Origin: Vicinamibacterales bacterium
GTDB taxonomy: Bacteria; Acidobacteriota; Vicinamibacteria; Vicinamibacterales; UBA8438
Assembly: GCA_958296065.1 (NCBI GenBank)
Contig: CATQHX010000049.1
Location: 1-44,996, forward strand
Direction of reading: 5' to 3'
Length of the DNA stretch: 44,996 nucleotides
The notes beneath the pieces are model-generated. The model saw nothing but the letters and a program-made list of their open reading frames with translations, was not told the origin of the DNA and made no database searches. Both the position numbers and the translations under genes were made by a program. This document shows, piece after piece, positions 1 through 7,364 of this stretch. Numbering within the stretch: the first letter of the stretch is position 1; each line of letters starts with the position of its first letter.

Positions 1-1
1 A

Positions 2-1246
2 TTCGCCTCCACCGTACAGGGAGAGACCGCGTTCACCGTCCTCGCCGTGGCCAAGCGCCTGCTGGCGGCCGGCAAGGACGTCATCGAGCTGGAGATCGGC
101 GACAGCCCGTTCCCGACGTCCCCCGCGGCGCTCGACGCGGGCATGCGCGCGGTGAACGAGGGCCACACGCACTACGGACCGTCTCTCGGCATGCCCGACT
201 TTCGCGCCGCGGCGGCCGAGTACGTCAACCGCGAGTACGGCCTGTCGGTCACCGCGGCACACGTCGTGGTCGGACCGGGGGCCAAGATCTACGAGCAGTT
301 CTTCTGCGAGGCGTTCGTGAATCCGGGCGACGGCGTGCTGGTCTTCAGCCCGCACTTCCCCACCTATCCCGCGAACATCCAGCGGCGCGGGGGACGGATG
401 GTGGTGTCGCGGCTGCGTGCGTCCCACGACTTCCGGCCGAGCCTGGAGGACGTCGAGCGCTTCCTGGCCGAGGACGCGAGTCCGAAGGCGATCTTCCTCA
501 ACAGCCCTCACAACCCGACCGGCGGAATCGCGACCCTGGACGACATCGAGGGACTGGCCGACCTGATTCGCGGCCGGGACGTGGCGGTGTTCAGCGACGA
601 GCCGTACGACGCGATGGTCTGGCGCGGCCGGCACCATACGCTGTTGAGCCAGCCCGGGATGTTCGACCAGTGCGTCGCCGCCTACACCTTCAGCAAGTCG
701 TTCAGCATGAGCGGCTGGCGGCTCGGGTTCGCGGTCGGCAGCCCGGCCACGATCGAGGTGATCGGCACGCTGACCAACACGGCGCTGTCGTGCGTGCCGC
801 CGTTCACGCAGATCGCCGGCATGGCGGCCATGGCCCACGACGGGCCGGTGCGCGACGACCGGATGGCCGACTTCCGGCGCAAGGTCGAGCGCCTGGTCGA
901 GGGCCTGAACACCATCGACGACATCTCGTGCCTGATGCCGGGCGGCACCTTCTACGCCTTCCCGTCCGTCAAGCGGGTCTGCAATCGCTACGGCATCACC
1001 TCGCACGGGCTGGCGCTGTTCCTGCTCGAAGCGGCGGACGGCGCCCGCGGCGTCGCCTGCCTCGGCGGGGAGTGCTTCGGCGAGGCGGGCGGCGGTTTCC
1101 TGCGTCTGAGCTGCGCGGAGCCCGACGAGCGGTTGACCCAGGCGGTGGCGTTCATCGCCGAGGCGGTGACCCGCGGCGAGCGCATGGAGTCCTACCTGGA
1201 ATCGCACCCGGAACATCGACTGGCGGAACCGTACGGGGACGACTAG
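2..1246 (+). CDS. Class I/II aminotransferase, 5'-truncated by the window edge
   Basis: PLP-dependent fold-type I aminotransferase (aspartate aminotransferase-like). The frame is open from base 2 and the residues before the first GTG (base 47) already read like family sequence (QGETAFTVLAVAKRL), so the true start lies outside the window and 414 residues are visible. Family marks are IELEIGDSPFPTS near the N-terminus, NSPHNPTGG, SDEPYD, the Schiff-base lysine in FSKSFSMSGWRLGF (about residue 232 of the visible part) and a C-terminal LRLSCAEP containing the substrate arginine. The amino-acid substrate cannot be read from sequence. Its TAG stop is the outermost triplet of a dispersed repeat (1244-1352). 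The next gene starts 167 bases later, so it is probably a separate unit. Confidence 0.9.
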   Translation, partial: FASTVQGETAFTVLAVAKRLLAAGKDVIELEIGDSPFPTSPAALDAGMRAVNEGHTHYGPSLGMPDFRAAAAEYVNREYGLSVTAAHVVVGPGAKIYEQFFCEAFVNPGDGVLVFSPHFPTYPANIQRRGGRMVVSRLRASHDFRPSLEDVERFLAEDASPKAIFLNSPHNPTGGIATLDDIEGLADLIRGRDVAVFSDEPYDAMVWRGRHHTLLSQPGMFDQCVAAYTFSKSFSMSGWRLGFAVGSPATIEVIGTLTNTALSCVPPFTQIAGMAAMAHDGPVRDDRMADFRRKVERLVEGLNTIDDISCLMPGGTFYAFPSVKRVCNRYGITSHGLALFLLEAADGARGVACLGGECFGEAGGGFLRLSCAEPDERLTQAVAFIAEAVTRGERMESYLESHPEHRLAEPYGDD

Positions 1247-1352
1247 AGCCCCGAAACGCCTCGCGGGCTCGGCGTTGCGGCCCATCCCCCCCGCTCCAGG
1301 AGTCTGCGCCGCAGAACTTCACTCCGTTGCGTTTCTGCGGCGCAAGCTCCCA
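1244..1352 (-). repeat. Dispersed double-hairpin repeat, copy A (reverse orientation)
   Basis: Reverse-complement relative of the elements at 12323-12430 and 31366-31473. It contains CCGAAACGCC (1251-1260) facing GGCGTTGCGG (1271-1280), one mismatch from a perfect 10-bp stem. A second long inverted repeat is built on GTCTGCGCCGCAGAAC and TTTCTGCGGCGCAAGC. The terminal TAG of the element is the stop codon of the aminotransferase. No protein is encoded; open frames crossing it recur only because the DNA is repeated. Confidence 0.8.
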
Positions 1353-1413
1353 GCGTCCATTGCGGGTGTCGTTCGTTTCCTGCTAGGGTTCGATCCAGGA
1401 GTCGAGGTTTGTC

Positions 1414-1962
1414 ATGGGATTGCGTGAGCGACTGTTCGGCCGGAAGAAGAGCGAGGACGAGACGCCGGACCCGCTGGCCGATCTCGTCCTGGCGAAGCTC
1501 AAGGTCGGCTACCTCGTCGACTACGACCTGCAGACGTGGCGGGTCACCGCGTACGCCCGGTACCGTTTTTCGGGCATGGACGATATCGAGGAGTGGGAGC
1601 TGAGCGCCAACGGCGAGCAGCGTTACCTGGAGCGCGCCGGCGACGCCTGGTCGCTCTCGTGCAAGATCGCGGTGGGAGACATTGCCGGCGATGTCCGGCG
1701 ACACATCCTCGACCATGAGGATCCGCCGGGGACCATCATCTATCAGGGCGCCGCGTATCGCCTCGACGCCTCCTACGCCGGACATCTGCTGCCGGACGGC
1801 AGCGGCGCTCCCGAGCCGGTGATTCGCTGGGAGTTCGTCGACGGGGCCGAGACCGGCTTCGTCGGCATCGAGCAGTGGGGCGAGTCCGAGTTCACCGCCG
1901 CCGCCGGAGCGGTGGTCGAAGACTACCAGTTCACGCACATCCTGCCGGGGAGTCCGACATGA
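1414..1962 (+). CDS. DUF4178 domain protein
   Basis: A soluble 182-residue protein. The N-terminus MGLRERLFGRKK and the body match the DUF4178 pattern: a GYLVDYDLQTWRVTAYARYRF strand block near residues 31-50, an EWEL and YLER block, then GAAYRLD and IEQWGESEF in the second half. There is no signal peptide or membrane segment. The molecular function of the family is unknown. Its stop overlaps the next start as ATGA, so it is translationally coupled to the lipoprotein gene. It heads a co-directional run ending with pspA. By position it corresponds to yjfK of E. coli (DUF2491), though the sequence is better assigned to DUF4178. The family call is from memory of its pattern and is fairly secure. 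Confidence 0.8.
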   Translation: MGLRERLFGRKKSEDETPDPLADLVLAKLKVGYLVDYDLQTWRVTAYARYRFSGMDDIEEWELSANGEQRYLERAGDAWSLSCKIAVGDIAGDVRRHILDHEDPPGTIIYQGAAYRLDASYAGHLLPDGSGAPEPVIRWEFVDGAETGFVGIEQWGESEFTAAAGAVVEDYQFTHILPGSPT

Positions 1963-2669
1963 GTCACTCTCGCAGCGGCCTCGTGGCGTTGGTCCTGGCG
2001 GGCGTGCTGACCGCCGCGGCGTGCGACACGCAGACCCCGCTGGAACGGCTGCAGGCGCAACTCGAGGCGTACCCGGAGTACTCGGTGGTCCTGCAGGACA
2101 TGGACGAGGACCTGTTCGGGTACTCGCACCAATACCAGGTGGTCGTCGGCGCACCGCAACCCGGATCGGACGAGTTGCTCTACCGCGAAGCGCTACTCGA
2201 ACCGCAGCAGGTCGATTCCGGAACCTACGAGCGTTACCGGCCGTTTCTCGGCATGGTCATCCTCTCGAAGAGTCCGGACGGCAACGTCGATCAGGATGCA
2301 CATCCGCCCGGCTACCAGCAGGTGGGGGACGAGCGCTACGGCCAGTGGAGGCAGGACTCCGGCGGGCGGTCGTTCTGGGAGTTCTACGGCCAGTATGCGC
2401 TGCTGAGCCACATCGTGGGCGGCTTCGGGCGGCCGATCTACCGCGACGACTGGAACGGCTACCAGGAGTCGCGCCGCGGCGGCCAGACGTACTATGGCCC
2501 CAACACCTCGGGCGGCGGCCGGACGTTCGGCACGAACGGCACCGCCACCCGGCAGACGAATCCCGACTTCTTCCGCCGCCAGCAGGCGCGGCAGGCGGCA
2601 CAGGGCCGGTCGTTCGGTCAACGGGTCAGCAGCCGCATGTCGGGCGGCATGCGCAGCTTCGGCAAGTAG
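1959..2669 (+). CDS. Putative envelope lipoprotein with basic Gly/Arg/Gln-rich tail
   Basis: The protein has 236 residues from the ATG that overlaps the upstream stop (ATGA). The N-terminus MSHSRSGLVALVLAGVLTAAAC is a signal sequence ending at a cysteine with small residues before it, so lipid modification is likely though the lipobox is not textbook. The middle is acidic and aromatic. From about residue 165 the chain becomes low-complexity (GGQTYYGPNTSGGGRTFG, then RRQQARQAAQGRSFG) and ends SRMSGGMRSFGK. This tail recalls the YgiB/YjfM type of lipoprotein, and yjfM sits in the equivalent E. coli operon. DUF4247-type lipoproteins are the other option. Exact function is unknown; I infer envelope localisation and a partnership with the DUF350 protein that follows after 18 bases. 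Confidence 0.65.
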   Translation: MSHSRSGLVALVLAGVLTAAACDTQTPLERLQAQLEAYPEYSVVLQDMDEDLFGYSHQYQVVVGAPQPGSDELLYREALLEPQQVDSGTYERYRPFLGMVILSKSPDGNVDQDAHPPGYQQVGDERYGQWRQDSGGRSFWEFYGQYALLSHIVGGFGRPIYRDDWNGYQESRRGGQTYYGPNTSGGGRTFGTNGTATRQTNPDFFRRQQARQAAQGRSFGQRVSSRMSGGMRSFGK

Positions 2670-2687
2670 CCGGGAGGAGAACACGTC

Positions 2688-3530
2688 ATGTCGGTGGATC
2701 AGATCCTGCCCGGCTTCATCCATCTCGCGGTCGTACTCGTGCTGCTGGCCGCCGGCAAGTTCGTCTACGACGGGTTGCACCGGGGCTTCGGCCTGCGGAC
2801 CGAACTGATCGAGAAGCGCAACCTGGCGGCGGCGGTGGCCGTGGCCGGCTACTATCTCGGGCTGGCCATCGTTCTGGGCGGCGTGGTCTCCGGCCCGGCT
2901 TCGTTCAGCCTCCTCGACGACGTCATCGGGCTCGCCATCTTCGGCCTGCTCGGCATCGTGCTGCTGAACCTGTCGGCCCTGATCAATGACAAGGCGGTGT
3001 TCTCGCAGTTCGCCATCGAGCACGAGATCGTCGAGGACCGCAACCTCGGCGTCGGCATCCTCGAGGGGGCCAACTACGTCGCCGTCGGCCTGATCACCGC
3101 CGGCGCGATGTCCGGGGAGGGCGGCCTGTCGTCCGGGCTGGCGTTCTGGATCGCGGGGCTCGTCGCGCTGATCGTCGCCGGGCTGCTGTACGACCGGATC
3201 ACGCCCTACGACCTGCACGACGAGATCGAGAAGGGCAACACCGCCGTCGCGGCGGCGTTCGCGGGGGTGCTCGCCGGCTTCGGAAACGTCATCCGGCTGG
3301 CCGGCGAGGGCGACTTCGTTTCGTGGAACGAGAGCCTCACCGGGTTCGCCTACTACGCCGTGGCCGGGCTCGTGCTGCTGCCGCTCGTGCGGCTGTTCGC
3401 CGACAAGGTGCTGCTGCCCGGCGCGCGGCTGGGCGACGAGCTGGTCCGGGGCGAGCCGAACCTGGGCGCCGGCGTCATCGCCGGGGCGACCTACCTGGGA
3501 GCGTCGATGCTGATCGGGTTGACGCTGTAG
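2688..3530 (+). CDS. DUF350 integral membrane protein, two tandem domains (YjfL-like)
   Basis: This 280-residue polytopic protein has about eight hydrophobic segments. It is two DUF350 units in tandem: each begins with a membrane stretch, continues with a conserved amphipathic segment (ELIEKRNLAAAVAVAGYYLGL; EIEKGNTAVAAAFAGVLAGF) and contains a repeated NLGVGILEGANYVAVGL / NLGAGVIAGATYLGAS element. A single-unit protein such as E. coli YjfL is roughly half this length. The start has a strong GGAGGAG upstream. DUF350 proteins are of unknown activity and are commonly neighbours of PspA and ion-channel genes. Here it lies between a lipoprotein and a K+ channel gene, which suggests a membrane complex, but no residue reveals transport or catalysis. 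Confidence 0.87.
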   Translation: MSVDQILPGFIHLAVVLVLLAAGKFVYDGLHRGFGLRTELIEKRNLAAAVAVAGYYLGLAIVLGGVVSGPASFSLLDDVIGLAIFGLLGIVLLNLSALINDKAVFSQFAIEHEIVEDRNLGVGILEGANYVAVGLITAGAMSGEGGLSSGLAFWIAGLVALIVAGLLYDRITPYDLHDEIEKGNTAVAAAFAGVLAGFGNVIRLAGEGDFVSWNESLTGFAYYAVAGLVLLPLVRLFADKVLLPGARLGDELVRGEPNLGAGVIAGATYLGASMLIGLTL

Positions 3531-3599
3531 GAGCCCGGCGCGACGCCCGCAGCACCGCAGAGCGGCAGGACCCACGGATCACCAGCCCGCCGGCCGACG

Positions 3600-4649
3600 A
3601 TGAGCAGCGTCAAGTCCAGCGCGCGGCAGCCCGCGGCCGCGCTGCTCGCGTTCCTGCGGCGCGAGAACCTCTTCCGGCTCATGGGCGTGATCGTCGTGCT
3701 GGTGCTGGTCGGCGCCGGCGGCCTCACGTACTTCGAGCAGGACCGCCCCTTCCACGACGCGCTCTGGTGGGCCATCGTGACCCTGACGACGGTCGGCTTC
3801 GGAGATATCTCGCCGACAACGCTGGGCGGCCGGCTGATCGGCATCGTGCTGATGTTCTTCGGCATCGGCGTGCTCGGGACGTTCACCGCCACCATCGCCG
3901 GCGCGTTCGTCGAGCAGCGCCTGAGAAAGGACCGCGGCATGGGAGACTACGACCTGGAGGATCACATCATCCTGTGCGGATGGAACGACCGGACGAAGGA
4001 GATCCTGAAGGACCTGCGGGCGGATTGCCGCTCCGCCGACAAGCCCATCGCGCTGGTGGCCGAGATCGAGACCAACCCGGCGAGCGAGGATGAACATCTT
4101 CATTTCGTGCGCGGCACGGAAACCGAGGCGGACCTGAAGCGGGCCGGCATCGAGCGAGCGGAGACCGTCGTCCTGGTCGGTGACAGGTCGCTGGTGGACT
4201 ACCCGGCGCGCGACGCCAAGGCGGTGCTGGCAGTGCTGACGGTGAAGAGTCTCAACCCGAGCGCCTACGCGATCGTCGAGTTGGCGGGCGAGGAGAACGT
4301 GCAACACTGCAAGCACGCCGGAGCGGACGAGATCATCGTGGGCGCCGATCTCTGCAGCCGGGTCATCTCGACGGCAACGCTGGACCACGGCATCTCGACG
4401 GTGCTGCACGAGCTGCTGAGCGCGCGGGAAGGCCAGGATCTCATCACCATGCCGGTACCGGCCGGACACGACGGGCGGTCGTTCATCGACGTGTTCTCCG
4501 ACCTGAAGCGGAAGGAGGGCAAGATCGCCCTGGCGATCCAGCGTCACGGGAGCAGCAGAAGCATCGAGACGAACCCGGACGCGGACGCCCGCGTCGCGGC
4601 CGACGACCGCCTGGTGGTCATCTCGGCGCGCGCGCGGAATGGAACCTAG
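3600..4649 (+). CDS. Two-TM potassium channel with cytoplasmic RCK (TrkA-N) domain
   Basis: This 349-residue protein has one transmembrane helix at about residues 24-44, a pore helix and selectivity filter TVGFGD at about 64-69, and a second helix ending near residue 105. The filter has Phe in place of the usual Tyr, as in many bacterial channels. A Rossmann-type RCK domain follows (HIILCGWNDRTKEIL, then VLVGDRSLVDYPARDAKAVL), with a TrkA-C-like end (ALAIQRHGSS, DDRLVVIS). The architecture is that of MthK/Kch-like ligand-gated K+ channels in the inner membrane. It lies 69 bases after the DUF350 gene and 153 bases before the yjfI-like gene. Within this cluster it probably responds to membrane or osmotic stress; the gating ligand is unknown. 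Confidence 0.9.
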   Translation: MSSVKSSARQPAAALLAFLRRENLFRLMGVIVVLVLVGAGGLTYFEQDRPFHDALWWAIVTLTTVGFGDISPTTLGGRLIGIVLMFFGIGVLGTFTATIAGAFVEQRLRKDRGMGDYDLEDHIILCGWNDRTKEILKDLRADCRSADKPIALVAEIETNPASEDEHLHFVRGTETEADLKRAGIERAETVVLVGDRSLVDYPARDAKAVLAVLTVKSLNPSAYAIVELAGEENVQHCKHAGADEIIVGADLCSRVISTATLDHGISTVLHELLSAREGQDLITMPVPAGHDGRSFIDVFSDLKRKEGKIALAIQRHGSSRSIETNPDADARVAADDRLVVISARARNGT

Positions 4650-4802
4650 AATCTCCTCGGATGACAGAACCGGCCGGCCGGCGCAATCGTAAGTCTCAGT
4701 TGGGGACCCGGCAGCGGGGGACCCGGCGGCAGGTTGCCCCGGCGGGCCGGATGACGGCGACGAGAGGACGCAAACGGGACACGCGAGGAGGCGTGACATT
4801 CG

Positions 4803-5198
4803 ATGGCTGAGCATTTCGACAAGGTCAAGGGCTATCTGCTCGACCTCGGGTTGACGGTCACGGCGGAGAACGAGGCCGAGGAGCTCGTCGTGGTCGACGA
4901 CGAGGAGAACGGCATCAAGAAGCTGTTCATCGACTGCGAGCCCCCCATCGTCATTCTCGAGCAGTTGATCGGCCACGTGCCGAAGAACTCCGGAGACCTC
5001 TTCGCGCGGCTGCTCCAGATGAACAACACGCTGGTGCACGGCGCGTTCGTCATCGACGAGAACGCGGCGCGCATCTTCTATCGGGACACCCTGCAGCTCG
5101 CCAATCTCGATGCGAACGAGCTGGAAGGCTCCATCGACGCCCTCTCGCTGGCGATGGCGGAGCACGGGGCCGAGCTGCTCGACTACCTGAAACGATAA
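4803..5198 (+). CDS. DUF2170 family protein (YjfI-like)
   Basis: A small acidic protein of 131 residues without membrane segments. The start is supported by GAGGAGG at 4785-4791. The sequence has the YjfI pattern: an N-terminal helix (HFDKVKGYLLDLGL), an acidic strand block (EELVVVDDEENGIKKLFIDCEPPIVIL), a central LFARLLQMNNTLVHGAF motif and a C-terminal helix. In E. coli yjfI directly precedes yjfJ, a PspA paralogue, and the same order is kept here with 19 bases between the genes. The biochemical role is not established; the fold suggests an adaptor or chaperone-like partner for the PspA protein. The family identification rests on pattern and context. Confidence 0.78.
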   Translation: MAEHFDKVKGYLLDLGLTVTAENEAEELVVVDDEENGIKKLFIDCEPPIVILEQLIGHVPKNSGDLFARLLQMNNTLVHGAFVIDENAARIFYRDTLQLANLDANELEGSIDALSLAMAEHGAELLDYLKR

Positions 5199-5217
5199 CG
5201 GCCGAAGGAGAACGACG

Positions 5218-5946
5218 ATGCCCGGTATCTTCCGCAGAATGTTCAAGGTTGCAGAATCGAACGCCCACGCCGCGATGGACCACCTGGAGGACCCGATCAA
5301 GATGACCGAGCAGGGCATCCGGGACCTGAAGAAAAACCTGCAGGCGGCGATGGTGAGCCTGGCGCAGGTGAAGTCGCTCGCCATCCGCTTGCAGAAGGAC
5401 GCCGGCGACCACAAGAAGCGCGCGGCGGAGTACGAGCGCAAGGCGATGCTGCTGCTCAAGCGCGTCGAGGCCGGCGAGATGGACGCCGGCGAGGCCGAGC
5501 GTCTGGCGACGGCGGCGCTCGAGAAGAAGGAGGACGCCGTGCAGCAGGCGGCCCGCGTAAGCGGCGACCACCAGACGCAGCAGCGGATGGCCGACCAGCT
5601 CCAGGCCAAGGTCGAGGACCTGAAGCGGCAGATCAACAAGTACCAGAACGAGCTGATCACCCTGCGCGCCCGCGCCCGGACCGCGTCGTCGATGCGCAAG
5701 ATCAACCAGCAGCTCGCCGGCGCCGACGCCAGCGGCACCGTCGCCATGCTGGAGAAGATGAAGACGAAGGTCCAGGAGGAGGAATCCCTGGCCGAGGCGT
5801 ACGACCAGCTCGCCGACGTCGGCGGCACCATCGACGAGGACATCGACAAGGCCCTGTCCGATCCCTCTCCCAGCGCCGGCGCCGACGCGCTGGCCGCGCT
5901 CAAGAAGAAGATGGGTATGGGGACCTCCCAGGGATCCGCGCCGTAG
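5218..5946 (+). CDS. pspA: PspA/IM30 family membrane-stress protein (YjfJ-like)
   Basis: This 242-residue coiled-coil protein belongs to the PspA/Vipp1/ESCRT-III-like family that binds stressed inner membrane from the cytoplasm. The N-terminal amphipathic region MPGIFRRMFKVAESNAHAAM is followed by DPIKMTEQGIRDLKKNL, the usual PspA helix 1-2 region, and long charged heptad helices to about residue 175. After that come a linker (LADVGGTIDEDIDKAL) and a low-complexity tail ending in KKKMGMGTSQGSAP. A GGAG ribosome site precedes the ATG. There is no pspF, pspB or pspC nearby, so control must differ from the E. coli psp operon. It is the last gene of the plus-strand block and faces a convergent ATPase gene. 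Confidence 0.92.
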   Translation: MPGIFRRMFKVAESNAHAAMDHLEDPIKMTEQGIRDLKKNLQAAMVSLAQVKSLAIRLQKDAGDHKKRAAEYERKAMLLLKRVEAGEMDAGEAERLATAALEKKEDAVQQAARVSGDHQTQQRMADQLQAKVEDLKRQINKYQNELITLRARARTASSMRKINQQLAGADASGTVAMLEKMKTKVQEEESLAEAYDQLADVGGTIDEDIDKALSDPSPSAGADALAALKKKMGMGTSQGSAP

Positions 5947-6031
5947 GAGCGGCGCAGACTTCCCTGGCCAGGCCCGGTATGGGCGGCAATCGGAGCCGCA
6001 CGCGACGATTGTGGGGCCGGAGGCGGCGCGG

Positions 6032-7267
6032 CTACAGGCACCCCGCGGGAATCTGAACGATGGTGTCGCCGAGCATCTCCACGTGGTCGCCATTGTTCAC
6101 CACGATGCCGAACGGCAGCTCGTGCCGCGCGATGAACCGTCGCAGCCCCGCCAACTGCTTCAGCGCGGTCCGGCGGCCGAATTTGATCTCGATGGGCAGC
6201 AATCCGAAGCTGCCTTCGAGGACAAGGTCCACCTCTGCGCCGTTCCGGGTACGGAAGTGGTAATAGTCCCAGCGGGTGACGACGGTTGCCTGGACGCCCT
6301 TGACGATCTCCTCGATGATGAACGACTCGAAGTTCTGGCCGGCGTGGGGCGCGCGCAGCAGCTTGTCCCGGGAGTCGATGCCGGCCAGGTAATGGTTGAT
6401 GCCGCTATCCCGCACGAGTCCCTTGGGCGACTTGAGCACCGACCCGGCCCTGGCGTCCAGGTACGATGGAATCAATCGCCAGAAGAACGTCTTGTCCGCT
6501 ATCTCCAGGTAGTCGCGAATGGTCACCTCGGAAACGTCCACGGACCGTCCCAGTTGCGCCTTGTTGACGACCGTTCCGGATAGCGAGGAGAGCATGCGGA
6601 CGAACCGGCGGTACCGGACGGCGTCCAGCCTGGGAAACAGCTTGCGTATGTCGCGATCGACGTAGGTGCGGAAGTAGTTCTCCATCCAGGCGCCGTAGGC
6701 GAAGTCGTCAGCGGACAGCGCCGGCTCGGGATAGCCGCCACGCAGAAAGTAGGGGATCACGTCCGGTACCGGACATTCCAGCGCACGGATCTCCTGCAGG
6801 GTCTCGCGGCTCAGCTCCCGCTCGAGCAACCGGTAGATGGGCGGGAATGGCAGTTGCGCGATCTCGTTGATCTTGAGGGTTCCCACCTCCACGATCGCAA
6901 TGCGCCCGGCCAGCGAGTCGCTGGCCTCTCGGAGCAGTTCGGGCGAACTGGAACCGGTCAGAATGAAGCGACCGGACTCGCGCCGCTCCGAGTCAACCAC
7001 GCCCCGCAGTTGCCGAAACAGCCGCGGGTCCTCCTGAGCCTCGTCGATGACGACGCCCCGGGGGTATTCCCGAAAGAAGAAGTCGTAGTCGCGGGTGATC
7101 AGGTCGTGATCGGCCGCGTTCTCCAGGTCGAAGTACCGCCACCGCGGGCGGACCATGCGACTGAGCGTCGTCTTGCCGGCCTGTCTCGCCCCGACCAGCA
7201 TGACCACCGGGAACACCCCCAGCAGGCGGTCGATACGTTCGCTGAGGTTTCGTTGCACACCAGTCAT
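6032..7267 (-). CDS. AAA_14/DUF4143 ATP-binding protein
   Basis: The protein has 411 residues. The N-terminal P-loop domain has Walker A GARQAGKTT (26-34), a sensor-like stretch WRYFDLENAADHDLI and Walker B GVVIDEAQ near residue 75. The C-terminal half is the DUF4143 module, with a PD-(D/E)XK-like end: NGAEVDLVLEG and PIEIKFGR fit a nuclease-fold core. Members are widespread, variable accessory genes of unknown role. The ATG lies only six bases after a TATAGT hexamer, so the mRNA is probably leaderless. The gene sits between the pspA operon and the amine oxidase gene and appears to be an insertion into the island. A paralogue lies at 39267-40586. Confidence 0.88.
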   Translation of the reverse strand: MTGVQRNLSERIDRLLGVFPVVMLVGARQAGKTTLSRMVRPRWRYFDLENAADHDLITRDYDFFFREYPRGVVIDEAQEDPRLFRQLRGVVDSERRESGRFILTGSSSPELLREASDSLAGRIAIVEVGTLKINEIAQLPFPPIYRLLERELSRETLQEIRALECPVPDVIPYFLRGGYPEPALSADDFAYGAWMENYFRTYVDRDIRKLFPRLDAVRYRRFVRMLSSLSGTVVNKAQLGRSVDVSEVTIRDYLEIADKTFFWRLIPSYLDARAGSVLKSPKGLVRDSGINHYLAGIDSRDKLLRAPHAGQNFESFIIEEIVKGVQATVVTRWDYYHFRTRNGAEVDLVLEGSFGLLPIEIKFGRRTALKQLAGLRRFIARHELPFGIVVNNGDHVEMLGDTIVQIPAGCL

Positions 7268-7273
7268 TTTCTA

Positions 7274-7279
7274 ACTATA
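7274..7279 (-). promoter_or_regulatory. Candidate -10 hexamer for a leaderless AAA_14 transcript
   Basis: On the minus strand TATAGT is followed by six bases and then the ATG at 7267. This AT-rich patch stands out in G+C-rich surroundings. With normal -10 to start spacing the transcript would begin at or next to the ATG. I see no Shine-Dalgarno sequence and no convincing -35 box at 16-18 bases. Confidence 0.35.
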
Positions 7280-7364
7280 CGCTAGGATTTTACTGGTTTA
7301 CACCCTGCCGGGTCGCGGGCGGCATACCTCGGCGCGCCGCGGGGCGGGCCGAAGCCCGAGGACG

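Noticed and set aside
1243..2154. Recurring peptide ERGGWAxTPSxRGVSG in open frames near the repeats
   Set aside because: It is found only inside the repeats, in frames with no start context. It comes from the repeated DNA, not from a conserved protein.
3579..6041. 820-codon open frame on the minus strand over the channel and pspA genes
   Set aside because: It is antisense to strongly supported genes with ribosome sites and clear domains. Its translation is Ser/Ala/Arg-rich without motifs, the usual third-position G+C shadow.
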